A stretch of DNA of 64,000 nucleotides, taken from assembly GCF_003584565.2 (NCBI RefSeq), contig NZ_CP031010.1, positions 3,534,001-3,598,000 of the forward strand. The letters run 5' to 3'. Positions within the stretch are counted from its first letter, which is position 1. Each line of letters opens with the position of its first letter. A program made the translations under genes and the position numbers. The DNA comes from Alteromonas sp. RKMC-009. GTDB taxonomy: Bacteria > Pseudomonadota > Gammaproteobacteria > Enterobacterales > Alteromonadaceae. Shown here piece by piece: positions 51,466 through 61,792 of the stretch. Under the pieces are notes generated by a model. The model saw nothing but the letters and a program-made list of their open reading frames with translations. It searched no databases and was not told where the DNA came from.

Positions 51466-52308
51466 TTATTCCCCATCCATCTCCAGACCAGCCTGATACA
51501 GCGCATTCTTTTTAAGGTTATAGTGTTCCGCAACAATGGCTGCCGCTTTTTTCAAAGGCAACAACGGCTTAAGTGACGCCAGTAGTGATAATGCTTCCGG
51601 CGGCAACGCTTTTTGTTGAGCAGCAGCCGGGCTGATCATCAGTACAAATTCCCCTTTCTGACGCACCGGGTCTTCCTGCAGCCACTCAGCCACGTCCTTT
51701 GCTGCACCATCAACGTAAGTCTCAAAGGTTTTGGTCAACTCCTTTGCCAGCACAACATGACGGTGTTCGCCAAGGGTCTCACAAACATCCTGTACAGTAT
51801 CCAGTACCCGTCTTGGCGCCTCGTAATACACCGTTGTGAATGTCCGTTCGCTCAACCCTTCCAGTACTTGTTTACGCGGTCCGGTTTTGGGTGGCAAGAA
51901 GCCTTCGAACATGAATTTATCGGTGGGCAAACCGGATGCACTCAGCGCGGTGATCGCGGCACACGGGCCGGGTAATGCCACAACAGGGATCCCCTCTTCA
52001 CGGCAACGGCGAACCAGTATAAACCCGGGGTCACTGATAAGAGGCGTACCGGCATCACTGACCAGAGCAACAGCTTCCCCGTCTTTTAAACGCTGGCATA
52101 ACATGGCAGTGCGTTTATCTTCATTATGCTCATGCAAAGACAGTGTGCGTGTATTGACGGAAAAGTGCTGTAACAGTTTATGAGTATGCCGGGTATCTTC
52201 TGCTGCAATCCAGTCCACTTCCGACAAAACGGTTAATGCCCGGGGTGAAATATCATCCAGGTTGCCAATCGGAGTTGGAACAATATAGAGCGTTGCAGAT
52301 TCAGACAT
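51466..52308 (-). CDS. rsmI: 16S rRNA (cytidine-1402-2'-O)-methyltransferase RsmI
   Basis: 280 residues. Tetrapyrrole-methylase fold: IVPTPIGNLDDISPRAL at the N-terminus, VDWIAAEDTRHTHKLLQHF, VSDAGTPLISDPG and LPGPCAAITALSASGLPTDKF. Adds the 2'-O-methyl to C1402 of 16S rRNA. Divergent from lpoA, the arrangement conserved from E. coli (yraL-lpoA) onward. C-terminal lysine-rich helix is typical. Confidence 0.96.
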   Translation of the reverse strand: MSESATLYIVPTPIGNLDDISPRALTVLSEVDWIAAEDTRHTHKLLQHFSVNTRTLSLHEHNEDKRTAMLCQRLKDGEAVALVSDAGTPLISDPGFILVRRCREEGIPVVALPGPCAAITALSASGLPTDKFMFEGFLPPKTGPRKQVLEGLSERTFTTVYYEAPRRVLDTVQDVCETLGEHRHVVLAKELTKTFETYVDGAAKDVAEWLQEDPVRQKGEFVLMISPAAAQQKALPPEALSLLASLKPLLPLKKAAAIVAEHYNLKKNALYQAGLEMDGE

Positions 52309-52520
52309 AGTGTTATCTCATACAAAATAAAAAGCGCAGGTAACTGACATTAGCGGCGGCGCTGAAACCGGCGCAGCGGATGCGTAGCCCGCCGGACACC
52401 CTGGCAGGAGCTGTTGTATCCGGATTGTAGCATGACGAAGGGACAGTTTATCGCTGCAAACATAGATTTTCTGTGTGTTTTCGTTACACTGACGTGGTTT
52501 CTCATCAGAAGGAATTTTCG

Positions 52521-54530
52521 GTGAATTTGTCTGCAGGTTGCCTCCGCTTCTCACAACTCACTCTCATTGCCAGCGCGTTAGTACTCGCCGGTTGTGGCAG
52601 TACACCTAAAACCGTGCAATCCCGCGCGCCGGTTGAATCAAACACTCAGGTACCTGTAGTGAACATAGACGACTCTCCGGAGTCGCTGATTAAGAAAGCC
52701 CGGTCTGCATGGGAGGACAACCATGATGCCGTTCAGCGTAACCGCTATCTGCTTGATGCCGCAGACCTGTACCTGCAAGAAAATGAAAGCACTAAAGCAC
52801 AGGCAATACTGCTGTCATTAAAAGAAGATGGCGTAGCAGAAGAAAACCGCCTTCGTTTGAATTTCCTGATTGCAACTTTGTATAACGGCGATGACGCTGC
52901 CAGCGACGACGAATTACTGTCACTGCTGTCTCCTCTTGCTACGATTGGTGATCTGAAGCGCCGCCAGCAGGCGCTGCGTGCAACGATACTTGAGCGCAAG
53001 CATGACTGGACAGGAGCGGCAGAAGCGTATGCAGAATCACTGGAACCTTCTGCAGAAAGTGTGGAAAAAATCTGGGCACTGGTTAACCGTGCCACACGGT
53101 CTCAGCGACAACAGGCTCAGGCATCCTCAGCCACACTCCGGCCTTACCTTGCTCTGTATGACCTGGCAGCAACGGAAGGTTTGTCTCCGGCAGGCTTAAG
53201 CCGCGCACTGGTTCAGTTCAATCAGGTTTATCGCGGACATCCGGTCAGTGAGTATATGCCCGCCAGTGTCGTTGCCGGTGCGGAATTACGTACAGAGCCC
53301 CCCCGTGAAGTAGCCGTATTATTGCCTTTAAGCGGTAAACTTGGCGCAACGGGCACAACAATTAAAGAAGGTTTGCTTTCTGCTTATTACGACCAGGCCA
53401 GTGCTCTGCGCGCAGGTGAACAGCCGGTATCTCTGAACTTTATTGATACACAGAACAAAACAGCGGATGAATTGCTTAGCGCAATACATGGCTACAAATG
53501 GGTGATTGGGCCGCTATTGAAGGAAAATGTCGAAGGTATTATGCACCGTATCCCTGCCGGCACCCACCGGCTTGCCCTTAACCGCGCCGACGCGGTAGCT
53601 GCCGGAGATAACCTGCAAGGTTTAACAGGCAATACGTTGACGTCAGATGTCCCTTCGCTGGCAGACATCACTGAACAGGCCGGGAATGCCCTTAATCTTC
53701 AGCCCGCAGCCACCTCTCAGCAAGCTTTCTTCGCCCTTGCGCCGGAAGATGAAGCAACCCAGCTGGCTGATTATATTTACCAGAACGGATTTAAAACGCC
53801 TATCGTCGTTTCTGCTCAGAACAGCATCAATCAACGTATGGAGACTGCGTTCACTACCCGCTGGCAGGAATTAAATGGCAATAAAGCACAGGGAAAACAG
53901 GTTAAATTAACCACCGTGCAATTTACCGACAGCAATAGCCTGCGTGAAGGCATTACTCAGTCGCTGGACGTGGCTCAAAGTCACGACAGAATTAAGCAGA
54001 TTGAGTACATGGTTAACGAAAAACTGTACAACGTGCCCCGCAACCGCCGGGACGTAGATGCCATCATTGTTTTTGCATCGCCTGAGCAGACTGAATTGCT
54101 GAACCCCATGGTAGAAGCCAGCCTGAGCCCTTTCAACGGGCAGACAGTGCCGGTTTTCGCCACCTCCCGTTCTATTGAGTATGATGACACCAAAAACCAG
54201 TGGCGTGATTTGCAGAATGTACGCTTCCTGGACATGCCCTGGATGTTGCCACAGCATCAGTGGCAAACCTTGCAAAGCCGCTCAGAAACCCTCTGGCCAC
54301 AGCGTTCAACGCAAATGTCCAGACTGTTCGCCTTTGGTGTAGACGCTTATAATCTGCTTCCTCACATGCCATCCATGATGGCCTTACCGCAAACAAAATT
54401 GTCCGGATTAACCGGTACACTCAGCATTAACAGTCAGGGCGATGTTGTACGTAGACTGCCCCAGGCAGTGATCAGCAACGAAGCGGTGCAAATGCTCTCC
54501 TCCGGAAAGGCTGCCGCACCGGGACGCTGA
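52521..54530 (+). CDS. lpoA: penicillin-binding protein 1A activator LpoA
   Basis: 669 residues from GTG 52521 (AAGGAATTTTC upstream); a further in-frame GTG at 52473 would spoil the signal. Lipoprotein: lipobox LAGC with Cys25. Residues about 50-270 form a TPR-like helical domain, then from EVAVLLPLSGKLGATGTTIKEG a periplasmic-binding-protein-like domain to the end. Outer-membrane lipoprotein that reaches through peptidoglycan to stimulate PBP1A. First gene of lpoA-yraN-diaA-dolP. Confidence 0.94.
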   Translation: MNLSAGCLRFSQLTLIASALVLAGCGSTPKTVQSRAPVESNTQVPVVNIDDSPESLIKKARSAWEDNHDAVQRNRYLLDAADLYLQENESTKAQAILLSLKEDGVAEENRLRLNFLIATLYNGDDAASDDELLSLLSPLATIGDLKRRQQALRATILERKHDWTGAAEAYAESLEPSAESVEKIWALVNRATRSQRQQAQASSATLRPYLALYDLAATEGLSPAGLSRALVQFNQVYRGHPVSEYMPASVVAGAELRTEPPREVAVLLPLSGKLGATGTTIKEGLLSAYYDQASALRAGEQPVSLNFIDTQNKTADELLSAIHGYKWVIGPLLKENVEGIMHRIPAGTHRLALNRADAVAAGDNLQGLTGNTLTSDVPSLADITEQAGNALNLQPAATSQQAFFALAPEDEATQLADYIYQNGFKTPIVVSAQNSINQRMETAFTTRWQELNGNKAQGKQVKLTTVQFTDSNSLREGITQSLDVAQSHDRIKQIEYMVNEKLYNVPRNRRDVDAIIVFASPEQTELLNPMVEASLSPFNGQTVPVFATSRSIEYDDTKNQWRDLQNVRFLDMPWMLPQHQWQTLQSRSETLWPQRSTQMSRLFAFGVDAYNLLPHMPSMMALPQTKLSGLTGTLSINSQGDVVRRLPQAVISNEAVQMLSSGKAAAPGR

Positions 54531-54534
54531 TATT

Positions 54535-54879
54535 ATGGCCACCGCCAGAGATACCGGTTTACGGGCTGAGCAAACAGCCCGCAGCTACCTCGAAGGACAG
54601 GGCCTGCTTTTTTTGTGCTCAAATTACACTGCGAAAACCGGCGAACTGGATCTGGTGATGCGGGAAAATGACACCCTGGTCTGTATTGAAGTAAAGTATC
54701 GTGATGACGACGGCTACGGCAGCGCTGCAGAGTTTGTTACGCCTTCAAAGCTCAGAAAAGTCAAACGCACCTTTGAACATTATTTACTGTCATGTGGTCT
54801 TAACCCGATACACACACTCGCGAGAGTGGATGTGGTAGCATTAGATGGTGATAAGTTACAATGGCTTAAGAATGTGTGA
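54535..54879 (+). CDS. yraN: YraN family (UPF0102) nuclease-like protein
   Basis: 114 residues of UPF0102: ARDTGLRAEQTARSYLEGQG, then NYTAKTGELDLVMRENDTLVCIEVKYR with the restriction-endonuclease-like core (E, D and ExK), and LARVDVVALDG. Resembles Holliday junction resolvase folds; role unproven. It starts 4 bases after lpoA. Confidence 0.93.
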   Translation: MATARDTGLRAEQTARSYLEGQGLLFLCSNYTAKTGELDLVMRENDTLVCIEVKYRDDDGYGSAAEFVTPSKLRKVKRTFEHYLLSCGLNPIHTLARVDVVALDGDKLQWLKNV

Positions 54880-54927
54880 AAACCGTGAGTTGCTCGCAGA
54901 ACGTGAACGCCCGCGGACGATCAGTGA

Positions 54928-55532
<605 letters not shown>

Positions 55533-55533
<1 letters not shown>

Positions 55534-56120
55534 TGTGGTGTAGTACAAGGAAGGCAGCATCCGCTCTGGTTATATTTTCTCTGCTCAGCAGCGTTCAGGG
55601 CTGCGCAGTGGTGGCCGTCGGCGCAGCCGGCGCGTTGACAGCTAAAGTCGCCAATGATCGGCGAACAGTCGGTACCCAGTTGGACGACCAGACCGCAGAA
55701 GGTCAGGTGTCCTATCAGTGGTCCAAAAGTGAAGCGCTGAAGAAAGGGGCAAATCTTCAGGTCGATATTTACAACGGTGTCGCCCTCATCACAGGACAGG
55801 CTCCCAGTCAGATCCTCATCGATGAAGCTATAGCCGGTGTGGAGAAAGTAGAGTACGTCAAAAAAGTACACAACCAAATCCGCCAGGCAATGCCCATTGA
55901 CGCCTCGACACAGGCCAACGATATCTGGCTGGCATCAAAAGTAAAAACTAAGCTGGTGGCCGACGAGCGGGTTCCTTCTTTGCAGGTCAGAGTGATTGTT
56001 CAGAACAGCGAAGTGTTTTTAATGGGCAGAGTCACTAATCAGGAAGGCACCTATGCGGTCGACATTGCCCGTAACGTGAATGGTGTTACACGGGTCATCC
56101 GCGCCTTCGAGATCATGTAA
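55533..56120 (+). CDS. dolP: BON-domain outer membrane lipoprotein DolP (YraP)
   Basis: 195 residues. Lipoprotein signal with lipobox VQGC, Cys24. Two BON domains: about 50-115 (VDIYNGVALITGQAPSQ) and 125-195 (SLQVRVIVQNSEVFLMGRVTNQEGTYAVDIARNVNGVTRVIRAFEIM). Supports outer-membrane integrity and beta-barrel assembly near BamA. Translationally coupled to diaA; terminator follows. Confidence 0.93.
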
Positions 56121-56153
56121 GCGTCAGCTTATCCGGGTCGGATACAGACAAAT

Positions 56154-56182
56154 AAAAAATGCTGGCACTGCCAGCATTTTTT
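56154..56182. terminator. Rho-independent terminator after dolP
   Basis: AAAAAATGCTGGC-ACT-GCCAGCATTTTTT, a perfect 13-bp stem, working in both directions. Confidence 0.95.
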
Positions 56183-56283
56183 ATGAGTAGTCGTTTATTA
56201 AGTTACTTATTATCCGGTTTATTGATTTCCGGCTTTAGCTTCCGGGCCAGATAATTTTTAACTTATTTTGTCCGCTGCGCGGA

Positions 56284-56922
56284 TTAACTGTTTACCACTT
56301 CCTTAACAAAGGCACTCAGCGCTTCGTCCTGACTGTTACTGAAGAAACATTCCTGGAACTGCGCACCGCCGGTTGCCGTTTTCAGTAAATCTTCAGGTAA
56401 GGCTGCCAGAGCTTCAAGGATTGGCTTGTTTGTCGCCGCCTTCACATCATTCAGAATAATGGCATTGGCATTCTGTGATTCACGACGCTCCGGTGGATAA
56501 CCCAGCCCCGTTTCACCGGTAAACGCTTTTTCAAACATATAGCGCACATTCAGTTCTGCACCCCAGCCAAAACCTTTAGCAAAAGGCAATGCCAGCGCGT
56601 TACCGTTATTAATCTGGGCAAACAGATAGGCATCCGCAGGATCAATACAATAGCCACAAACAACACCCGGCCAGGCGTTCAGTGACATCAGCGCGCCCTG
56701 CCCTGTACCGCAGCCTGAAATAACAAAATCAACCGCTTTGCTGTTCAGCAATAAAGCGGAAATAATACCCAGATGGATATAAGTCAGACGGTGGTCGTTA
56801 TCATCTTTCATTCCCACATTGAACACTTCGTGACCCTGCTCAGCAGCCACAGACTCAAGTTGTTCAAGTACAACGGCGTTTTTTGACGCCTGACTAAATT
56901 CATTCATTAATGCAATACGCAT
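56284..56922 (-). CDS. RpiB/LacAB-type sugar-phosphate isomerase
   Basis: 212 residues. The first 150 are like ribose-5-phosphate isomerase B and LacA/LacB: MRIALMNEFSQASKN, GHEVFNVGMKDD, AVDFVISGCGTGQGALMSLN (catalytic Cys in CGTGQG), NGNALALPFAKGFGWGAELN. The C-terminal 60 residues go beyond RpiB and suit a sugar-acid branch. Which keto/aldo-sugar is isomerised is unknown. It faces an IclR regulator and an exporter, suggesting a small sugar-related unit. Confidence 0.85.
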   Translation of the reverse strand: MRIALMNEFSQASKNAVVLEQLESVAAEQGHEVFNVGMKDDNDHRLTYIHLGIISALLLNSKAVDFVISGCGTGQGALMSLNAWPGVVCGYCIDPADAYLFAQINNGNALALPFAKGFGWGAELNVRYMFEKAFTGETGLGYPPERRESQNANAIILNDVKAATNKPILEALAALPEDLLKTATGGAQFQECFFSNSQDEALSAFVKEVVNS

Positions 56923-57182
56923 GGAAAATCTCCAAACAAAGTTATGGCGGAAATGGTGGCGATAATTCCCGCCAAAGTAAACGCCTGGCGGTGTGTTTCG
57001 CCGTTTCGTTTCATATATGGAAAAATCCTCTCAAAGGTCATCCTGTCAGCAATGTCGGCGTCTTATGAAATAACATGTACAATAGCGTTTCTGCGGATTC
57101 AGAGCGCCTCCCGGGCCATTCTTTTGAATGTCATTGCACCAGAGCGAAATTGACATGGCCGCAGACGCACAAAAGGTGAATA
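56923..57182. promoter_or_regulatory. divergent control region of isomerase and IclR genes
   Basis: 260 bp. Candidate operator TTTCATATATGGAAA (57009-57023), an imperfect dyad with the TTTC/GAAA ends usual for IclR-family sites, and GAAA...TTTC spaced motifs near 57066-57092. A TGGCGG/CCGCCA inverted repeat lies at 56944-56973. None is proven. Confidence 0.35.
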
Positions 57183-57956
57183 ATGGATAAATACCTGATC
57201 CCCAGCGTAACTCACGCCTGCCAGATCTTTCGCATACTTGCAGCTTCTTCACAGGGCATGACCATGCACGACATTGAACAGCAGCTCGATTTACCGCGCA
57301 CGACGCTGTTCCGGTTGCTGCGTACCCTTTGCCATGAGCAGATGCTGGAGAAAAAAGGAAAAATTTACCGCTGCGGAAATGAACTGACACGCCTTGGTTT
57401 ACATATGATCAATGCAGACCATATGCATCAGCTTGCAATCCCGCACATTCAGCGTCTTGCACTGAAAAGTGGTCATACTGCACACCTTGCAGTACCCAAT
57501 AACGGTAAAGTGCTTATCGTGGAAGTCGTCGACAGCCCGAACCCGCTGATGGTATCGAAACGTCCCGGCGGACAGGCTCAGATGCACTGTTCGTCCACCG
57601 GCAAGGTGTTTCTGGCCTTTTTGTACAGAGAAAACCTGGATTTATACATTGCAGAGCATCCGCTGGAACGACATACCGCTTACACGATAACAGACAAAGC
57701 CAGCCTGGAAGCGGAACTTCAGCGCATTACGGCTCTCGGCTACGCCGTCGACGAACGGGAGCTGAATGAAAATGTGCGTTGTCTGGCGGTGCCGGTGCGG
57801 GACAACCGCGGTATTGTCGTGGCAGCAGTGGGGATCACGGCTCCGGCAGTGACTTTCAGTCAGGCATCAGTCCCTGAAGTCGCAGAGTTTGCGAAAGAAG
57901 CTGCCCGTGGTATCTACAGAGATGCTTATCAATTGCGTCGTCAGAACGACGGCTGA
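57183..57956 (+). CDS. IclR family transcriptional regulator
   Basis: 257 residues. Winged helix at 6-65 (TMHDIEQQLDLPRTTLFRLLRTLCHEQMLEKKGKIYRCG), IclR effector domain 75-250 with HLAVPNNGKVLIVEV, MHCSSTGKVFLAFL, GYAVDERELNENVRCLAVPVRDNRGIVVAAVGIT. Resembles KdgR-type repressors responding to keto-deoxy sugar acids. Leads an MFS gene 21 bases away; it probably represses the divergent isomerase and its own operon. Confidence 0.9.
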   Translation: MDKYLIPSVTHACQIFRILAASSQGMTMHDIEQQLDLPRTTLFRLLRTLCHEQMLEKKGKIYRCGNELTRLGLHMINADHMHQLAIPHIQRLALKSGHTAHLAVPNNGKVLIVEVVDSPNPLMVSKRPGGQAQMHCSSTGKVFLAFLYRENLDLYIAEHPLERHTAYTITDKASLEAELQRITALGYAVDERELNENVRCLAVPVRDNRGIVVAAVGITAPAVTFSQASVPEVAEFAKEAARGIYRDAYQLRRQNDG

Positions 57957-57977
57957 CCGAAAATTTAAACGGAAATA

Positions 57978-59387
57978 ATGAGTAAATTTGACCGCAAAAC
58001 AGCAACCGCATTACTGGTTGCCGCCACACTGTTTATGGAAATTCTTGACGCAACGGTGATCAGTACAGCACTGCCCATCATTGCTGCCGACTTCAATGTT
58101 GCTGCCGCCCATTTGTCCGTGGGCATATCAGCCTATCTGGTTGCCGTGACTGTTTTCATTCCCATCAGCGGCTGGGCAGCTGACCGGCTGGGTCCCAAAA
58201 CGGTTTTTTGTGCTGCAATCTGTGTATTCGTGATTGCTTCGGTACTCTGTGCCATCAGTACAAACCTGTATACTTTCACCGGAGCACGAATTCTACAGGG
58301 ACTCGGCGGAGCCATGATGGTGCCCGTAGGCCGGCTTGTTGTATTACGGGCGTTACCGAAAAATCAGATTGTAAGAGGCATGGCAATCCTTACCTGGCCT
58401 GCCCTCGCTGCTCCGCTCATCGGCCCGGTGCTCGGCGGATGGATAGCGCAGACATTCAGCTGGCACTGGATATTTTTAATGAATGTCCCCCTTGGCATCA
58501 TCGCCCTGACCATAGGCATGGTATTGATTGAAAATCATAAATGTGAGCCGCAGCGCTTCGACGTCACGGGATTTCTTTTAAGCGGGATTGGTTTCGGCCT
58601 GTTTATGGCGGGACTGGAATCTTTCAGCGGCCGGCCTGAGTCTCTGCTGGTGCCCGGCCTTCTCACCTCATGCGGACTCGTTTTATTAATTCTCACCTTC
58701 AGACACATGGCTGTTTCACCCGGCCCGCTTTTTTCACTGAAGGCGATGTCTGTAGCCACCTTCAGAATAACCGTTATCGGCGGTTCAGCAATCCGGATAG
58801 GCTTATCCAGCGCACCGTTTCTTATTCCCCTGATGCTCCAACTGGCGCTGGGTTTCACACCGGTGGAAGCCGGTACGCTGCTGCTCTGGTTGTTTGCAGG
58901 TAACCTGGCCATCAAGCCGGCGACAACCTGGATCATGAACACATTCGGATTCCGCACTGTACTGTTGGCCAATACTGTATTTATTGCCGCCGGATTCGCC
59001 GCTATCGCCCAGTTTGATGCTTCCACTCCGTCATGGTTAATGGCGCTGGTACTGTTTATCAGCGGCATGAACCGCTCAATGCACCTCACCGTCCTGAATA
59101 CCATCAGCTTCGCGGATATTCCGCAGAATGAAATGCGGGATGCCAATACCTTAGGTGCTGTACTCATGCAGATGACACGTGGTCTGGGTATCACCACCGG
59201 CGCCCTCGCCCTTGCGCTGGCCACCATGATCACCGGCTCCTCAACGGAAAATCCGTCAGTATTTGATTTCAGCCTGACCTTTTACATGATGGCCGCAGTC
59301 TCTTTACTTGCGCTCATAGACAGCGCAAAACTACCTGCTAACGCTGGTGATGCTATTTTAAATAAGCGGGCCGCAAAGGTGTCATAA
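57978..59387 (+). CDS. MFS transporter, DHA2 (EmrB/QacA) family
   Basis: 469 residues with about 14 membrane helices. Opening FMEILDATVISTALPIIAADF (motif of DHA2 carriers), loop GWAADRLGPKTVFCAAICVF, motif C-like GPVLGGWIAQTFSWHWIFLMNVPLGIIAL. Family members export drugs and amphiphiles with protons; some also move metabolites. It is expressed with the IclR gene upstream; substrate unknown. Confidence 0.9.
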   Translation: MSKFDRKTATALLVAATLFMEILDATVISTALPIIAADFNVAAAHLSVGISAYLVAVTVFIPISGWAADRLGPKTVFCAAICVFVIASVLCAISTNLYTFTGARILQGLGGAMMVPVGRLVVLRALPKNQIVRGMAILTWPALAAPLIGPVLGGWIAQTFSWHWIFLMNVPLGIIALTIGMVLIENHKCEPQRFDVTGFLLSGIGFGLFMAGLESFSGRPESLLVPGLLTSCGLVLLILTFRHMAVSPGPLFSLKAMSVATFRITVIGGSAIRIGLSSAPFLIPLMLQLALGFTPVEAGTLLLWLFAGNLAIKPATTWIMNTFGFRTVLLANTVFIAAGFAAIAQFDASTPSWLMALVLFISGMNRSMHLTVLNTISFADIPQNEMRDANTLGAVLMQMTRGLGITTGALALALATMITGSSTENPSVFDFSLTFYMMAAVSLLALIDSAKLPANAGDAILNKRAAKVS

Positions 59388-59441
59388 CATTTGAATGAAC
59401 AATGAAGCGGTAATGCGGCTACTCAACATCAGAGGAAATAC

Positions 59442-60005
59442 ATGCTGCTCAATACAGAAAGCGATGAACTGACAGAAGATAATTGCGGTCTGCTAATTGT
59501 AGACATACAGGGTAAGCTTGCCCGACAGGTCCACGACAGTGAGCAGTGCATAACGACGACTGAAAAGTTGATCCGCTGCTGTACAGCGTTATCGCTACCC
59601 GCTATCGTGCTGGAACAGAACCCGCAGGGTCTCGGCGAAACAATCCCTCAGTTAAAGCAGTATCTTCATGCCTTTCCATTGATTGAGAAATACCACTTCA
59701 GCGGCTTTGCAGAACCGGCTCTGAAGTCTGAACTGGCAAAAAGCAAAGTGAAAAACTGGCTGGTTGCCGGTATCGAAGCCCATGTTTGTGTGTATCAAAC
59801 GGTAATCGATATGACCGCTGCAGGCTATCAGGTTCACCTTGTTACCGATTGTGTGTCATCACGCAGGCAGGCAGATCGTGATTTGGCCATCAATAATATG
59901 CACAACGCCGGCGTCCGGCTCACCAGTTTTGAAATGATCGTGTTCAGGTTAATGAAAACCTGTCATCACCCCGCCTTCAAAACTGTGCTGAACATACTGA
60001 AATAG
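59442..60005 (+). CDS. isochorismatase-like cysteine hydrolase
   Basis: 187 residues. Catalytic triad readable: Asp in LLIVDIQGKLA (residue 22), Lys in EKYHFSGF, Cys in GIEAHVCVYQTVIDM; also LVTDCVSSR. Same fold as isochorismatase, nicotinamidase and YcaC; family hydrolases act on amides or enol ethers. Start has AGAGGA. It follows the MFS gene by 54 bases and may be part of its unit. Substrate unknown. Confidence 0.88.
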   Translation: MLLNTESDELTEDNCGLLIVDIQGKLARQVHDSEQCITTTEKLIRCCTALSLPAIVLEQNPQGLGETIPQLKQYLHAFPLIEKYHFSGFAEPALKSELAKSKVKNWLVAGIEAHVCVYQTVIDMTAAGYQVHLVTDCVSSRRQADRDLAINNMHNAGVRLTSFEMIVFRLMKTCHHPAFKTVLNILK

Positions 60006-60067
60006 CTCCCCTTCTACTTCAGAAATATCGTTGACCGCATGATCTGCAGAGTTACGTCTGCTCAATA

Positions 60068-60131
60068 AGATTGTCGACAATCTACCGCCTTTTGGTTGAC
60101 TATCTCTCCAAAACCGCCTACATTGTCGACA
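60068..60131 (+). promoter_or_regulatory. promoter of the GntR gene with two operator boxes
   Basis: TTGACT (60096-60101), 17 bases, TACATT (60119-60124). Box 1 AGATTGTCGACAATCT is a perfect 16-bp palindrome at 60068-60083, upstream of the -35; box 2 ATTGTCGACA at 60122-60131 covers the -10 and start. A third TTGTCGACAA at 60278-60287 lies inside the gene. Fits autorepression by the FCD-type GntR protein. Confidence 0.75.
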
Positions 60132-60163
60132 CTTTAGACATATTTATTGTGACTGACAGGTTT

Positions 60164-60835
60164 ATGGAACTCGCTTTTGAAAGCCCCGTTACACAGGCGG
60201 ATCGCACGTTTATCAAGCTTCGCAACGACATTGTTGAAGGAGTCATTCCGTCGGGTTCCAAGTTAAGTGAAACGGAATTGTCGACAAAATATGATGTCAG
60301 CCGGGCCATTATCCGTGAAGCAATAAACCGTCTTACCGCCAGCCATCTGGTAGAACGCAAGGCCAATGTCGGCGCACGGGTCGTTACTCTCACTCCGCAA
60401 GGTTTAATAGAGCTGTATCAGGTGCGCGAAGCACTTGAAGGCATGGCGGCGCGGCTGGCAGCACAGAATATGTCAGATCAGGACATTAACGCGCTGCAAG
60501 GCCTGCTCAATGATCATTTTGACGAGGTAAAAGGCGGCGAGTCTTATTATCAGGAAGCCGGCGATGTGGACTTTCATTACCGCATTGTTCTGGGCAGCAA
60601 AAACACCCATCTTATTACCGTTTTAATTGACGGTATTTATCATCTGGTGCGCATGTACCGCGTGCAGTTTGGTATGGCCGGTCCCCGCGTTACCACCGCT
60701 TACGACGAACATCGTCACGTTGTTCAGGCCATTGCCAACCGTGACGGCGAGCTGGCTGAAATGCTCATGCGCAGACACATTTTGTATTCGAAAAATAATA
60801 TCGAACGCAAGTTACTTATCACATCACAGAGTTAA
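60164..60835 (+). CDS. GntR/FCD family regulator of the methylcitrate operon
   Basis: 223 residues from ATG 60164; GTG 60149 is an alternative, while the frame back to 60071 would cover the promoter. Winged helix [41 protein letters not shown] (33-73), then a helical FCD ligand domain with His residues in DVDFHYRIV and EHRHVVQAI that bind metal. prpB starts 14 bases after the stop. In Shewanella and Pseudomonas relatives a GntR protein at this place controls prpBC-acnD-prpF in response to methylcitrate or propionyl-CoA derived signals. Confidence 0.9.
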   Translation: MELAFESPVTQADRTFIKLRNDIVEGVIPSGSKLSETELSTKYDVSRAIIREAINRLTASHLVERKANVGARVVTLTPQGLIELYQVREALEGMAARLAAQNMSDQDINALQGLLNDHFDEVKGGESYYQEAGDVDFHYRIVLGSKNTHLITVLIDGIYHLVRMYRVQFGMAGPRVTTAYDEHRHVVQAIANRDGELAEMLMRRHILYSKNNIERKLLITSQS

Positions 60836-60849
60836 CCGGAGAACAGTTC

Positions 60850-61728
60850 ATGCACAGTGCAGGCAAGAAATTCCGTCAGGCGTTAGCTGACAACAAGCCG
60901 TTGCAAATTGTCGGTACCATCAACGCGTACACCGCCATGATGGCAAAACAAATTGGTCATCAGGCAATTTATCTGTCCGGTGGCGGCGTAGCCAATGCTT
61001 CTTACGGCCTGCCGGATCTCGGTATGACGTCGTTAAACGATGTGCTCGTTGATGTGCAGCGCATTACCTCAGCCTGCGATTTACCCCTGATGGTCGATAT
61101 CGACACCGGTTGGGGCGGCGCTTTTAATATTGCTAAAACCATTCGCGATATGGAAAAGGCCGGTGCAGCGGCGGTGCATATGGAAGACCAGGTGGCGCAG
61201 AAACGTTGTGGTCACCGCCCTAACAAAGAAATCGTGTCCACAGAGGAAATGGTCGACCGGATCAAATCGGCGGTTGATGCCCGCACCGATCCTGACTTTT
61301 TCATTATGGCCCGTACAGATGCCTTCGCACAGGAAGGACTGGAAAAAGCCATTGAACGGGCAAAAGCGTATGTTGCTGCAGGTGCTGACGGTATTTTCGC
61401 AGAAGCCATTCAAACCGAAGCCCACTACCGCGCGTTTGCTGAGGCGCTGGATGTGCCCATTCTTGCCAATATCACCGAATTTGGCAAAACCGAATTATGG
61501 AATAAAGCGCAGCTCGGAGAATGGGGTGCTGACATGGTGCTGTATCCTTTAAGTGCTTTTCGCGCAATGAATAAAGCCGCTGAACGGGTTTATCAAAGCA
61601 TACTCACCGACGGCGACCAGAAGGCAGTTGTCGATACTATGCAAACCCGCATGGAGCTGTACGATTACCTGGGATATCACGATTACGAACAAAAACTCGA
61701 CGCGCTGTTTTCAAAGTCAAAGGCGTAA
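60850..61728 (+). CDS. prpB: methylisocitrate lyase
   Basis: 292 residues. Splits 2-methylisocitrate to pyruvate and succinate, last step of the methylcitrate cycle. Isocitrate lyase superfamily marks: [45 protein letters not shown] (catalytic Cys in KRCGH), [11 protein letters not shown]. coli PrpB is 296. GGAGA ahead of ATG. Second gene of the prp operon. Confidence 0.97.
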   Translation: MHSAGKKFRQALADNKPLQIVGTINAYTAMMAKQIGHQAIYLSGGGVANASYGLPDLGMTSLNDVLVDVQRITSACDLPLMVDIDTGWGGAFNIAKTIRDMEKAGAAAVHMEDQVAQKRCGHRPNKEIVSTEEMVDRIKSAVDARTDPDFFIMARTDAFAQEGLEKAIERAKAYVAAGADGIFAEAIQTEAHYRAFAEALDVPILANITEFGKTELWNKAQLGEWGADMVLYPLSAFRAMNKAAERVYQSILTDGDQKAVVDTMQTRMELYDYLGYHDYEQKLDALFSKSKA

Positions 61729-61792
61729 TACGGCGAAATTAATAACACACCACATTTGACCCTACACACGATGAAAATCGGGAGACAAGATC

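Noticed and set aside
53643..54420. Several long minus-strand frames within lpoA
   Set aside because: Shadows of the lpoA reading frame; no family, no ribosome sites.
58535..59233. 232-residue minus-strand ORF inside the MFS gene
   Set aside because: Antisense shadow of a GC-rich membrane gene with biased codons; no domain visible.
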